A stretch of DNA of 48,156 bases, from the NCBI RefSeq assembly GCF_900580865.1, contig NZ_UTBZ01000098.1:1-48156 (forward strand). Direction: 5' to 3'. Made by a program: the position numbers and the translations under genes. This stretch comes from Pseudomonas viridiflava (lineage in GTDB: Bacteria; Pseudomonadota; Gammaproteobacteria; Pseudomonadales; Pseudomonadaceae). Of the stretch, positions 27,981-36,454 are shown one piece after another (within the stretch, counting starts at the first letter, position 1; each line of letters starts with the position of its first letter). Under the pieces are notes generated by a model, which was not told the DNA's origin, made no database searches, and was given only the letters and a program-made list of their open reading frames with translations.

Positions 27981-28499
27981 TCAGGCAACGCGACGTTCGA
28001 TCAGACGATCGGAGCCACCTTCAGCAACGCGACGTTCGATCAGACGATCAGAGCCACCTTCAGCAACGCGACGTTCGATCAGACGATCGGAGCCACCTTC
28101 AGCAACGCGACGTTCGATCAGACGATCAGAGCCACCTTCAGCAACGCGACGTTCGATCAGACGATCAGAGCCACCTTCAGCAACGCGACGTTCGATCAGA
28201 CGATCGGAGCCACCTTCAGCAACGCGGCGTTCAATCAGACGATCGGAGCCACCTTCAGCAACGCGACGTTCGATCAGACGATCCGAACCACCTTCAGCAA
28301 CGCGGCGTTCCAGCAGGCGATCAGCGCCACCTTCAGCAACGCGGCGTTCGATCAAACGATCCGAGCCACCTTCAGCCACACGGCTTTCGATCAGTTTGTC
28401 CGAGCCGCCTTCGGCGATCATGGTATGGGCCGGGGTAGCGGCGAAAGCGTTGATAGCGAAGACCGAGAAAGCGATACCGAGAAGAGTCTGGCGTTTCAT
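27981..28499 (-). CDS. Secreted protein made of eleven 13-residue repeats
   Basis: A 172-residue protein: a Sec signal peptide (MKRQTLLGIAFSVFAINAFA, cleaved near residue 20), a short ATPAHT linker, then eleven uninterrupted 13-residue units and a final RVA. The consensus unit is RVAEGGSDRLIER; the first is divergent (MIAEGGSDKLIES) and the third has AD and LL. There is no other domain, cysteine or membrane anchor. GGAGCACACAATC precedes ATG 28499. I recall similar pseudomonad proteins being labelled phage infection protein, without a demonstrated function; not verified. The gene follows the ECF sigma/anti-sigma pair on the same strand after 133 bp and could be read with it. It ends at a bidirectional terminator. 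Confidence 0.85.
   Translation of the reverse strand: MKRQTLLGIAFSVFAINAFAATPAHTMIAEGGSDKLIESRVAEGGSDRLIERRVAEGGADRLLERRVAEGGSDRLIERRVAEGGSDRLIERRVAEGGSDRLIERRVAEGGSDRLIERRVAEGGSDRLIERRVAEGGSDRLIERRVAEGGSDRLIERRVAEGGSDRLIERRVA
27985..28424. repeat. 39-bp coding tandem repeat
   Basis: Eleven near-identical 39-bp units encode the repeat protein. The units toward the 3' end of the gene differ by only one or two bases (for example GATCGGAGCC versus GATCAGAGCC), while the 5' units are more divergent, which suggests recent expansion at the 3' end. Because 39 is a multiple of three and no stop occurs in a unit, other frames are also open. Confidence 0.95.
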
Positions 28500-28632
28500 G
28501 ATTGTGTGCTCCGGGGGTGTTGTTGGTTGGTATGGAGCAGATGTTACGCCGGAGATTTTTTATGAGAACTTCATTGCCGTGATGGTGAACATCGATGCCG
28601 ATGATGGTTGCCGGAACCCGCAGATCAGAGCC

Positions 28633-29325
28633 TCACAGCACCTTCACCGCACGCCCGATCGCCTGAATCGGCCCGGTCGGTTTGCCGATCGGCGAGCCAT
28701 TGGCGCCCTCAAGTGTCAGTTCGAACAATTGATTCGGTTGCAGCGGCGGCAGCTTGTCCAACGGCACCGACAACGCCTGCCCAGGCTTGACCAACCCTAG
28801 CGAAACCGGCCCCTGCCAGCCGTCAGCCTTGGTCCAGAATTCCAGTGCCTTGTCGGCCGGCACTTCGATCACACCGAGCGGAATCAACTGAATCTCTTGT
28901 GAGTTGCTCGCCTGAATCACCCAGCCCGGCGCCTTGTCCTGCGGCGCGACCAGCACCACCAGAAAGCTTGGTTTCGGCGTGGTCTGGGTCAGCAGGATTG
29001 AACCCAGCAGTAACGTCGCGGCCAATCCGGCCGCACTCAGCCCGCGCCAGAGCGGCAACAGATTCCACCATGAGGTCGATGACGCTTTTGGCGCGAGTCG
29101 TTCGAGACTGCGTTCGATCCGTGGCCACAACTGCGTCGAAGGTTGTTCCGAGGGCGCAAGGTCAGTCAACTCCAGCAGACGCCGCTCCCAGGCGTCCACC
29201 GCTGCGCGCAATTCGGGATCATTCGGCAAACGACGTTGCACCTCGCTACGCTGTTCGAACGACAGCGTGCCGAGCACATATTCGCCGGCCAGTTCATCCC
29301 GTTCCTGCGCCGATTCAGTGGTCAT
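28633..29325 (-). CDS. Anti-sigma factor, RskA family
   Basis: A 230-residue membrane protein. The N-terminal zinc-less anti-sigma helix bundle (ERDELAGEYVLGTLSFEQR, residues about 8-80) binds the sigma factor; a single transmembrane segment follows near residues 95-113 (LSAAGLAATLLLGSILL); the periplasmic RskA domain ends with VPLDKLPPLQ and GPIQAIGRAVKVL. In the family, proteolysis of the membrane protein releases an SigK-type ECF sigma factor. ATG 29325 overlaps the sigma stop by four bases (ATGA), so translation is coupled. A long in-frame extension upstream overlaps the sigma gene and is not used. Confidence 0.93.
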   Translation of the reverse strand: MTTESAQERDELAGEYVLGTLSFEQRSEVQRRLPNDPELRAAVDAWERRLLELTDLAPSEQPSTQLWPRIERSLERLAPKASSTSWWNLLPLWRGLSAAGLAATLLLGSILLTQTTPKPSFLVVLVAPQDKAPGWVIQASNSQEIQLIPLGVIEVPADKALEFWTKADGWQGPVSLGLVKPGQALSVPLDKLPPLQPNQLFELTLEGANGSPIGKPTGPIQAIGRAVKVL

Positions 29326-29855
29326 CCCATGCACTCCCGCAAGGCGTTGAGGCTGCGCTTGATCCACGCTTTGACCGTGCCCAGCGGCGTGTCGAGGCGC
29401 GCGGCAATCTGCGCGTGGCTGTAACCGTCGACATAGGCATGCAGGATGCAGTGGCGGCGTTGCGGCTCCAGTTGTTCCAGGCAACGGTGGATGCGCGCCG
29501 AATGAGCGTGGGCGTCGAAGCCGTCATCGTCTGTAGCCACTTCGTGAGCTTCGTCGAATGGCGTTTCCCGGCCATGATCGCGCAGCAGATTCAGCGCCAG
29601 ATGCCGCGTCACCGTGAACATCCAGCCCCGCGCCGAACCGCGCGCCGGGTCAAACCCCGCCGCGCCGTTCCAGATCTTGATAAACGCCTCATGAACAACG
29701 TCCTCCGCCAGCGCCGTGTCGCGCACCAGCCGCTTGGCCACACCGAGCAGACGCGGGCCTTCCTGCACATACAAATCGCGCAGGGCCGACCGCTCGCCAC
29801 GGGCACAGGCAGCGAGGCGGGCTTCGTAATCGAACGCGGATTCGGCTAAAGGCAT
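29322..29855 (-). CDS. ECF sigma factor (SigK-like)
   Basis: A 177-residue group IV sigma factor. Region 2 spans about residues 10-85 (LYVQEGPRLLGVAKRLV, VHEAFIKIWNGAAGFDPARG, SARGWMFTVTRHLALN), and region 4 about 115-170 with the helix-turn-helix DGYSHAQIAARLDTPLGTVKAWIKRSL. It is co-encoded with an RskA anti-sigma, which identifies a stress- or redox-responsive pair. ATG 29855 is chosen; a TTG three codons upstream is possible. The 5' region is short and begins beside a REP pair; I could not identify its own promoter. Candidate targets are the repeat protein downstream and the DUF3455 gene upstream. Confidence 0.93.
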   Translation of the reverse strand: MPLAESAFDYEARLAACARGERSALRDLYVQEGPRLLGVAKRLVRDTALAEDVVHEAFIKIWNGAAGFDPARGSARGWMFTVTRHLALNLLRDHGRETPFDEAHEVATDDDGFDAHAHSARIHRCLEQLEPQRRHCILHAYVDGYSHAQIAARLDTPLGTVKAWIKRSLNALRECMG

Positions 29856-29911
29856 GTCGTGCAATCTAGCTCACATTCCGCAAACATCCAGACAACCCAA
29901 TTCCTCCCCCT

Positions 29912-29998
29912 GTGGGAGCGAGCCTGCTCGCGAAGGCGGCGTGTCAGTCGATACATCCTTCTCTGACCCTCCGCCTTCGCGAGCAGGCTCGCTCCCAC
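29912..29998. repeat. REP pair (BIME), family 1
   Basis: Inverted REP copies lie between the DUF3455 3' end and the sigma gene, 57 bp before the sigma start codon. Confidence 0.95.
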
Positions 29999-30022
29999 CT
30001 TGGATCTCGGTAAGTCCGGAGA

Positions 30023-30544
30023 TCAGTTCGCCGCCCAGAAAATGTAATCGGCCTGATACTTCACCACTTCCTGCTTGCCCTTGTTCGCCGCCGTGCACTC
30101 GCTGCCCGGCGCCACGCCGCCCTTGAGCGCGACGCGCTGGATGTAACTCACGCCGCTCATCGCGCCTTTGCCTTCGGCCGGATTGGCCTTGACCAGTTGA
30201 TAGGGCAGGTTGCCCGGAGTCGACGGCGCTACGGCCAATTGTGTGCCGGTGACTTTCGAACCGTCCTTGGCCTGCCAGGTGGCCGGCGGGCCGAAGTAGG
30301 TGCCGACCTGTTTGCCGCTGCGATCATTGAGCACCGCTTTCGGGCCGACGAAGGTCCACTCGGTCTGCCCTGGAGTATTGGCTTTGTCACGGCATTCGTA
30401 AGTGATCTCGCCGACGCCGGTGGTTTCCATCGCGATCTTGTGGCCATCAGGGACTTTGATCGCGTCGGGGTAACTGCTTTGGGCGAAGGTTGTCGAGGAC
30501 AGGGCAAGCAAACCGGTGAGGCCAATCAGCTGGGTGATGTTCAT
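30023..30544 (-). CDS. DUF3455 family exported protein
   Basis: A 173-residue protein with a signal peptide (LIGLTGLLALSSTTFAQ, cleaved near residue 21) and the DUF3455 domain: YECRDKANTPGQTEWTFVGPKAVL and GKQVGTYFGPPATWQAKDGSKVTG, then VSYIQRVALKGGVAPGSEC ending in a hydrophobic strand. Two cysteines (ECRD and SEC) could form a disulfide. The function is unknown; homologues occur in bacteria and fungi as secreted proteins. GGAGATAACACTG precedes ATG 30544. It lies upstream of the ECF sigma/RskA genes on the same strand, separated by a REP pair, and may belong to that regulon. Confidence 0.88.
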   Translation of the reverse strand: MNITQLIGLTGLLALSSTTFAQSSYPDAIKVPDGHKIAMETTGVGEITYECRDKANTPGQTEWTFVGPKAVLNDRSGKQVGTYFGPPATWQAKDGSKVTGTQLAVAPSTPGNLPYQLVKANPAEGKGAMSGVSYIQRVALKGGVAPGSECTAANKGKQEVVKYQADYIFWAAN

Positions 30545-30602
30545 CAGTGTTATCTCCGAAAAGGGTAAACCGCTGACAGCCGAAGAGGGCTGTTACAAGG
30601 AC

Positions 30603-30628
30603 TACCCGTGACGGAGGCGTTTGGATGC
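30603..30628 (-). promoter_or_regulatory. Possible ECF-type promoter of the DUF3455 gene
   Basis: On the minus strand GCATCC is followed 14 nt later by CGGGTA. The CATCC element resembles the -35 of SigK-type ECF promoters paired with RskA anti-sigmas; the -10 is only loosely similar and the spacing short. It is 59-84 bp upstream of the start codon. Tentative. Confidence 0.25.
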
Positions 30629-30660
30629 AGTGCCTGAAAATATTTTTCAATGTCTGCTAA

Positions 30661-32346
30661 TCAAAACTGTGGGAGCGAGCTTGCTCGCGAATGCGTAGTG
30701 TCAGTCGACTCATTTATATCTGAACCACCGCCTTCGCGAGCAAGCTCGCTCCCACAGGAGGCTTCAGCGGGCTTGAGGCCGGAGGCCTTCAGCAGTTCCT
30801 GGGTGTAGGGGTGTTTGGGCGCGGCGAAAATCTCGCGTGAAGAACCCTGCTCAACCACCTTGCCATCCTTGATCACCATCAAGTCATGCGCCAACGCATG
30901 CACCACCGCCAGATCATGGCTGATGAACAAATAGGTCAGCCCATGCCTGATCTGCAATTGCCGCAACAACTCCACCACCTGTTTCTGCACCGTACGATCC
31001 AGCGCCGAGGTCGGCTCATCCAGCAGAATCAGCGCCGGTTCCAGCACCAGTGCGCGGGCGATAGAAATGCGTTGGCGCTGCCCACCGGAAAATTCGTGGG
31101 GATAACGATGCCGGCTCTGCGGGTCGAGGCCGACTTCCTCCAATACGCGAATCACCGCCGCCTCACGCTCGGCTTCAGTGCCGATGCCATGGGTCAGCAA
31201 CCCTTCGGCAATGATCTGCTGCACCGACATCCGTGGGCTGAGGCTGCCGAACGGGTCCTGGAACACCACCTGAATCTGCCGCCGCAACGGTCGCATCAGG
31301 CGCTGATTGAGCAGGCTCAGTTGCTTGTTGCCAAAGCGGATATTGCCCTCGGATTCGACCAGCCGCAGGACCGCCTGACCCAGCGTCGATTTACCCGAAC
31401 CCGACTCACCGACAATCCCCAAAGTCTTGCCGCGCTGCAGAATGAAACTCACGCCGTCCACCGCTTTGATGTAATCCTGCTGCCGACTGAACAACGCCTT
31501 GGGCAACGGGAACCACACCTTCAGATCATCGACTTCGAGCAAGTTGTGGTCGTACTCACTGGGCACCGGCGCACCACTCGGTTCAGCCTCGATCAACAAG
31601 CGGCTGTAAGGATGCTGCGGCGCCCGAAACAACGCTTCGCAATCCGCCTGCTCAACGATCTTACCGTGACGCATCACGCATACCCGTTGCGCGATACGCC
31701 GCACCAGATTGAGGTCATGGCTGATCAGCAACAGTGACATGCCCAGCCGCTGCTGCAACTCGATCAGCAGCTCGAGAATCTTCTGCTGCACCGTGACATC
31801 CAGCGCCGTGGTCGGCTCATCGGCGATCAACAGCTCCGGCTCATTGGCCAGCGCCATGGCAATCATCACCCGTTGCCGCTGGCCGCCCGAAAGCTGATGC
31901 GGATAGGCTTTCATACGCTGCAAAGGCTGACGAATGCCGACCAGCTCCAGTAACTCCAACGTCCGCTCACGTGCGGCGCGGCCCTTCAAACCCTTGTGAA
32001 TCTCCAGCACCTCGCTGACCTGCTTTTCCACCGTGTGCAGCGGATTCAGTGAGGTCATCGGCTCCTGGAAAATCATCGCAATGCGGTTGCCTCGCAAGCC
32101 GCGCATCTGCTGCTCGCTGGCGTGCAATAAATCCACGCCGTTGTAGCGGATCGCACCGCTGCTGCTGACGTTATTGCCCGGCAACAAACGCAGGATCGAA
32201 TGTGCGGTCACCGACTTGCCCGAGCCGGATTCACCGACCAGCGCCAGACATTCGCCACGGCGAATATCCAGTTTCAAACCGTGCACCACTGCCTGCCCGG
32301 CGAAGGCCACGCGCAGATCGCGGATCTCGATCAAATTGTCGTTCAT
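30661..32346 (-). CDS. yejF: Peptide ABC transporter ATP-binding protein, YejF-like, with REP-encoded tail
   Basis: A 561-residue ATPase with two nucleotide-binding domains. Domain 1 has Walker A GESGSGKS, signature LSGGQRQR and Walker [13 protein letters not shown]; domain 2 repeats these ([31 protein letters not shown]). It powers the YejABEF importer for peptides and microcin C-like compounds. ATG 32346 starts 1 nt after the yejE stop; an upstream frame to 32388 is not used. The last ~33 residues (from about [11 protein letters not shown] to SSLPQF) are encoded by a family-1 REP pair and have no counterpart in the ~529-residue E. coli protein, so the original stop seems to have been lost and read-through into the REP now ends the protein. 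Confidence 0.93.
   Translation of the reverse strand: MNDNLIEIRDLRVAFAGQAVVHGLKLDIRRGECLALVGESGSGKSVTAHSILRLLPGNNVSSSGAIRYNGVDLLHASEQQMRGLRGNRIAMIFQEPMTSLNPLHTVEKQVSEVLEIHKGLKGRAARERTLELLELVGIRQPLQRMKAYPHQLSGGQRQRVMIAMALANEPELLIADEPTTALDVTVQQKILELLIELQQRLGMSLLLISHDLNLVRRIAQRVCVMRHGKIVEQADCEALFRAPQHPYSRLLIEAEPSGAPVPSEYDHNLLEVDDLKVWFPLPKALFSRQQDYIKAVDGVSFILQRGKTLGIVGESGSGKSTLGQAVLRLVESEGNIRFGNKQLSLLNQRLMRPLRRQIQVVFQDPFGSLSPRMSVQQIIAEGLLTHGIGTEAEREAAVIRVLEEVGLDPQSRHRYPHEFSGGQRQRISIARALVLEPALILLDEPTSALDRTVQKQVVELLRQLQIRHGLTYLFISHDLAVVHALAHDLMVIKDGKVVEQGSSREIFAAPKHPYTQELLKASGLKPAEASCGSELAREGGGSDINESTDTTHSRASSLPQF
30669..30755. repeat. REP pair (BIME), family 1, inside yejF
   Basis: A complete inverted REP pair (GTGGGAGCGAGCTTGCTCGC and its complement) lies in frame within the 3' end of yejF, and supplies its last codons. 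Confidence 0.95.
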
Positions 32347-32347
32347 G

Positions 32348-33370
32348 TCAGCTCCGGGGATCGAATGCATCACGGCAAGCCTCACCAATAAACACCAGCA
32401 AAGACAGAATCAGTGCCAACGCGAAAAACGCCGTCAGCCCCAGCCATGGCGCCTGCAGATTGCGCTTTGCCTGTCCGATCAATTCGCCCAGCGATGCAGT
32501 ACCGGCCGGCATGCCGAAGCCAAGAAAATCCAGCGCAGTCAGCGTCGCAATCGCGCCAGTCAGAATGAACGGCAGGTAGGTGAGGGTGGAGGTCATCGCG
32601 TTAGGCAGGATGTGCCGGCACATCAGTTCGTTGTCCGTCAGGCCGAGCGCCCGCGCAGCTTTGACGTACTCAAGATTGCGTCCACGCAGAAACTCGGCGC
32701 GCACCACATCAACCAACGCCAGCCAGGAAAACAGCGCCATGATCCCCAGTAACCACCAGAAACTCGGCGAGACAAACCCGGACAGAATGATCAGCAGGTA
32801 CAGCACCGGCAACCCCGACCAGATCTCCAGCACCCGTTGCCCGAGCAAGTCGACCCAGCCGCCGTAATAGCCCTGCAACGCCCCGGCGACGATGCCGATC
32901 AACGCACTGATGCCCGTGAGAATCAGCGCAAACAGAATCGAAATCCGTGTGCCGAAAATCACCCGCGCCAACACATCGCGCGCCTGATCATCGGTGCCCA
33001 GCCAGTTGCTCGATGACGGCGGACTCGGCGCTGGCTCACTGAGGTCGTAATTGACCGTGTCGTAGCTGAATGGGATCGGCGGAAACAGCATCCATCCGCC
33101 CTGATCCTCGATCAGTTTGTGCACGTAACCGCTGGCGTAATCCGGCTGAAACGGTAGCTCGCCGCCGAAATCGGTTTCCAGGTAATCGCTGAGGATCGGA
33201 AAGTAGAAAGCGTCGTGGTAACGGATCACCAGCGGCTTGTCGTTGGCGATCAGCTCACCGCCCATACAAATCAGGCACAGGCCGACAAACAGCCACAGCG
33301 ACCAGCGCCCGCGCCGGTTGGCCTTGAACTGCGCAACGCGACGTTGACCAAGAGGGGAAAGAGTGAACAT
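32348..33370 (-). CDS. yejE: Peptide ABC transporter permease, YejE-like
   Basis: A 340-residue inner-membrane permease, close to the E. coli length. An N-terminal membrane segment (LWLFVGLCLICMGGELIA) is followed by a large periplasmic insert of about 90 residues (LVIRYHDAFYFPILSDYLET...), as in YejE, then the five-segment permease core with the EAA motif region VRAEFLRGRNLEYVKAARALG that docks on YejF. The start ATG 33370 overlaps the yejB stop by one base (TGATG), and the stop is 1 nt before yejF, so the set is translationally coupled. It pairs with YejB to form the channel. Confidence 0.94.
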   Translation of the reverse strand: MFTLSPLGQRRVAQFKANRRGRWSLWLFVGLCLICMGGELIANDKPLVIRYHDAFYFPILSDYLETDFGGELPFQPDYASGYVHKLIEDQGGWMLFPPIPFSYDTVNYDLSEPAPSPPSSSNWLGTDDQARDVLARVIFGTRISILFALILTGISALIGIVAGALQGYYGGWVDLLGQRVLEIWSGLPVLYLLIILSGFVSPSFWWLLGIMALFSWLALVDVVRAEFLRGRNLEYVKAARALGLTDNELMCRHILPNAMTSTLTYLPFILTGAIATLTALDFLGFGMPAGTASLGELIGQAKRNLQAPWLGLTAFFALALILSLLVFIGEACRDAFDPRS

Positions 33371-34434
33371 CAGGCAGTCCTCGCCGAGAAGTCGATGCGC
33401 GGGTCGAGCAGGGTGTAGCAGAGATCGCCGATCAGCTTGATCAACAGGCCGAACAGGGTGAACAGAAACAGTGCGCCGAACACCACCGGGTAATCCCGCG
33501 ACACTGCTGCCTCGTAACTCATGCGCCCGAGGCCGTCGAGGTTGAAGATGGTTTCGATCAGCAAGGAACCGGCGAAGAACACCTCGATCAGCGCCGACGG
33601 CACACCGGCCACCACCAACAACATCGCGTTGCGAAACACATGGCCGTAGAGCACGCGGCGCTCGGTCAAACCCTTGGCCCGTGCGGTAATCACGTACTGG
33701 CGGCTGATCTCGTTGAGGAAGCTGTTCTTGGTCAGGATCGTCAGCGTGGCAAAGCCGCCGATCACCAACGCCGTCACCGGCAGCACCAAGTGCCAGAGGT
33801 AGTCGCCGACCTTGCCCAACGTGCTCAGGCTGTCGAAGTTATCCGAGACCAGCCCCTGCACCGGGAACCAGTTGACGTAGCTGCCACCGGCGAACACCAC
33901 GATCAACAGAATCGCGAACAGGAACGCTGGCATCGCGTAGCCGATGATGATTGCCGTGCTGCTCCAGACATCAAACGCGCTGCCGTTCTTGATCGCTTTG
34001 CGAATGCCCAGCGGGATCGAAATCAGGTAGGTGATCAACGTCGCCCACAAGCCCAGCGACAGCGATACCGGCAACTTTTGCACAATCAGATCGGTGACCT
34101 TGGCGCCGCGAAAAAAGCTGCTGCCCAGATCCAGCTGCGCGTAGTTTTTCAACATCAGCCACAGGCGTTCGTGCATCGGTTTATCGAAGCCGTAATGGTG
34201 TTTGATTTCCTCGATCAGTGCCGGGTCGAGGCCACGGCTGCTGCGCCCGGCACCGCCAATCGCGGCAACCTCGCCACCACCGCCCATGCTGTGCCCGCCG
34301 AAGCCCTGCAAGCGGGCGATGGCTTGCTCCACCGGCCCACCTGGCGCGGCCTGCACAATAAGAAAATTCACCACCAGAATGCACAGCAACGTCGGGATGA
34401 TCAGCAGCAAACGTCGACTCAGATAACGCAGCAT
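33370..34434 (-). CDS. yejB: Peptide ABC transporter permease, YejB-like
   Basis: A 354-residue permease of the DppB/OppB type. [24 protein letters not shown] is the usual first transmembrane segment; a periplasmic loop (with a glycine-rich [16 protein letters not shown] stretch) precedes the permease core, and [22 protein letters not shown] is the EAA loop contacting the ATPase. It ends [11 protein letters not shown]. It starts 1 nt after the yejA stop. It forms the membrane channel with YejE in the Yej importer. Confidence 0.94.
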   Translation of the reverse strand: MLRYLSRRLLLIIPTLLCILVVNFLIVQAAPGGPVEQAIARLQGFGGHSMGGGGEVAAIGGAGRSSRGLDPALIEEIKHHYGFDKPMHERLWLMLKNYAQLDLGSSFFRGAKVTDLIVQKLPVSLSLGLWATLITYLISIPLGIRKAIKNGSAFDVWSSTAIIIGYAMPAFLFAILLIVVFAGGSYVNWFPVQGLVSDNFDSLSTLGKVGDYLWHLVLPVTALVIGGFATLTILTKNSFLNEISRQYVITARAKGLTERRVLYGHVFRNAMLLVVAGVPSALIEVFFAGSLLIETIFNLDGLGRMSYEAAVSRDYPVVFGALFLFTLFGLLIKLIGDLCYTLLDPRIDFSARTA

Positions 34435-34435
34435 G

Positions 34436-36301
34436 TCACTGACCCCCCGCGAGTTGGCTGTGCATCTGTTGTGTGGTCAGCGCCTTGGCCGACACCTCCC
34501 ACCAGGTGTTGAGGCCTTCGTCGTAAGCCGGTTGCACGGGTGGCATGCCGAAGCGGTTCTGATACACCGTCGGCGTGCCTTTGGAGTAGTAGTTGGGAAT
34601 CATGTAGTAACCCCATTGCAGCACCCGGTCGAGGGCGCGGGCGTAATGCACCATGGCGTCGCGGGTGTTGGCCTGGACCAGTCCGTCGATCAGTTGATCG
34701 ACCGCCGGATTGGCCAGTACCATCGAGTTGGAGCTGCCGACTTGAGTGGCACTTTGCGAGGCGTACAGGCTGTACAACTCGCGGCCCGGGGAGACGATCG
34801 GATCGCCGCTGCGCGGGAAACTGGTGACGATCATGTCGTAGTCGCGGGCGTTGAGGCGGTTGACGTATTGCGCCGAATCGATCCTGCGCAAATTCAGCGT
34901 GATGCCGATCTGCGCGAGGGTGCGTTTGAACGGCAGCAACATGCGGTCGAAGCCGCCCTGACCGTCGAGAAAGGTGAACTCCAGCGGTTCGCCAGCAGCG
35001 TTGACCAAGCGATTGTGTTGCGGCGTCCAGCCAGCCTCGGCGAGCAGCTTCAGCGCTTGCAGTTGTTTGTCGCGGATGTAGCCGCTGCCATCGGTTTTCG
35101 GCGCCTGATAAAACTCGGTGAAGACCTCGTCGGGAATCTGCCCACGCAGCGGTTCGAGGATCTTCAGTTCTTCAGCGTCGGGCAGGGCGGTGGCGGCCAT
35201 TTCGCTCTTCGGCCAGAAGCTGTTCTGGCGCACGTAGAAGCCGCGCATCATCTGCTTGTTGGTCCACTCGAAATCCCACAGCAGGCTGATCGCCTGACGC
35301 ACGCGGCGATCCTGGAAGATCGGGTTCTGCAGGTTGAACACGAAGCCCTGAGCGGCGGTGGGTTTGTCCGGGGCGAGGATCGACTGTTGCAAGCGGCCGT
35401 CGCGCAACGCCGGGCTGTCGTAGCCGACTACATAACCGGACGAGGAGAACTCGCGGTTGTAGTCGAACGCGCCGGCCTGCAACAGTTGGCGGGCGACGTC
35501 GGTGTCGCCGTAGAAATTTACTGTAAGGGTGTCGAAGTTGTACATGCCGCGACTCACCGGCAGGTCTTTGCCCCACCAGTCCGGATCGCGTTGAAAACTA
35601 ATGCTGCGCCCGGCGTCGACCTTGCTCACCCGGTACGGGCCGCTGCCCAGCGGTGGCTCGAAACCGCCGCCATTGGCGAAGTCGCGGGTTTTCCACCAAT
35701 GCTCGGGGACGATGCGCATCGTCGCCAGATCCAGCGCCAAGGTGCGGTTGAGGTTGTTCTTGAAGGTGAAACGTACCTGCCGCGGGCCCTCGATCAGCAC
35801 GTCCTGGACGTCGGCGTACTGCTGGCGATAACTCAGGCTGCCCTTGGTCATCAGCAAGTTGAAGGTGTAGCGCACGTCTTCGGCAGTGATCGGCGTGCCG
35901 TCGGCGAAGCGTGCTTTTGGATTGAGGGTGAAACGCACCCAGAGTCCATCAGGGTCGCGCTCGATCTGTTGCGCGACCAATGCGTAAACGGTGTACGGCT
36001 CGTCGAGCGAACGGAACGCCAATGGCGAGTACACCCAGTCGTTGACCTGCACCACGGAAATGCCCTGATCGGCATACGGGGAGATGTAGTTGTACTGGCC
36101 GATCTCCATCGACGCGCGACTGAGCGAACCGCCTTTGGGCGCCTTGGGGTCGACGAAATCAAAGTGCTGGAAGTTCGCCGGATACTTCGGCGCCTCGCCG
36201 TATACCGTCAGCGCATAACTGCCAGCGGCCAGCGCCGAGGTGCCGATGCACAGCAGCGCACTGCCCAAAAGCAGGCCCGCCATGTTGCGCAAAAAACTCA
36301 T
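34436..36301 (-). CDS. yejA: Periplasmic peptide-binding protein, YejA-like
   Basis: A 621-residue extracellular solute-binding protein, family 5. A signal peptide ends near residue 25 (TSALA), then the mature protein begins [15 protein letters not shown] and includes [12 protein letters not shown], the YejA-type start, and the SBP5 core ([30 protein letters not shown]). It delivers oligopeptides or peptide-nucleotides to YejBE. ATG 36301 is set by AGGAGT at 36308-36313; a longer frame to 36385 would be made of translated REP sequence and lacks a binding site. It is the first gene of yejABEF and lies after a REP pair downstream of the large TonB receptor. Confidence 0.94.
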   Translation of the reverse strand: MSFLRNMAGLLLGSALLCIGTSALAAGSYALTVYGEAPKYPANFQHFDFVDPKAPKGGSLSRASMEIGQYNYISPYADQGISVVQVNDWVYSPLAFRSLDEPYTVYALVAQQIERDPDGLWVRFTLNPKARFADGTPITAEDVRYTFNLLMTKGSLSYRQQYADVQDVLIEGPRQVRFTFKNNLNRTLALDLATMRIVPEHWWKTRDFANGGGFEPPLGSGPYRVSKVDAGRSISFQRDPDWWGKDLPVSRGMYNFDTLTVNFYGDTDVARQLLQAGAFDYNREFSSSGYVVGYDSPALRDGRLQQSILAPDKPTAAQGFVFNLQNPIFQDRRVRQAISLLWDFEWTNKQMMRGFYVRQNSFWPKSEMAATALPDAEELKILEPLRGQIPDEVFTEFYQAPKTDGSGYIRDKQLQALKLLAEAGWTPQHNRLVNAAGEPLEFTFLDGQGGFDRMLLPFKRTLAQIGITLNLRRIDSAQYVNRLNARDYDMIVTSFPRSGDPIVSPGRELYSLYASQSATQVGSSNSMVLANPAVDQLIDGLVQANTRDAMVHYARALDRVLQWGYYMIPNYYSKGTPTVYQNRFGMPPVQPAYDEGLNTWWEVSAKALTTQQMHSQLAGGQ

Positions 36302-36342
36302 GCAATCACTCCTGAAAATCCCTGAAAGTCCACGGACCCAAT

Positions 36343-36429
36343 GTGGGAGCGAGCCTGCTCGCGAAGGCGTCTTGTCAGCCGACATCTCTCTTGCTGATCC
36401 ACCGCTTTCGCGAGCAAGCTCGCTCCCAC
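36343..36429. repeat. REP pair (BIME), family 1
   Basis: Inverted REP copies lie between the TonB receptor stop and yejA start. They may uncouple expression of the receptor and transporter parts of the block. No other promoter element was recognised in this gap. Confidence 0.95.
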
Positions 36430-36454
36430 AGGGGGAGATGTGTTCTGTTTCCGG

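Noticed and set aside
27852..28800. Plus-strand frames with SIRRSEPPSATRR or QTIGATFSN repeats
   Set aside because: The 39-bp repeat is open in several frames because its length is a multiple of three. Only the minus-strand frame has a signal peptide and ribosome binding site.
34433..36325. 630-residue plus-strand open frame opposite yejA (and 37583-39235 opposite the receptor)
   Set aside because: Antisense shadow of a strongly coding gene; no recognisable protein features.
36302..36385. N-terminal extension of YejA to 36385
   Set aside because: The extra residues are translated REP sequence and would precede a normal signal peptide; AGGAGT supports ATG 36301.
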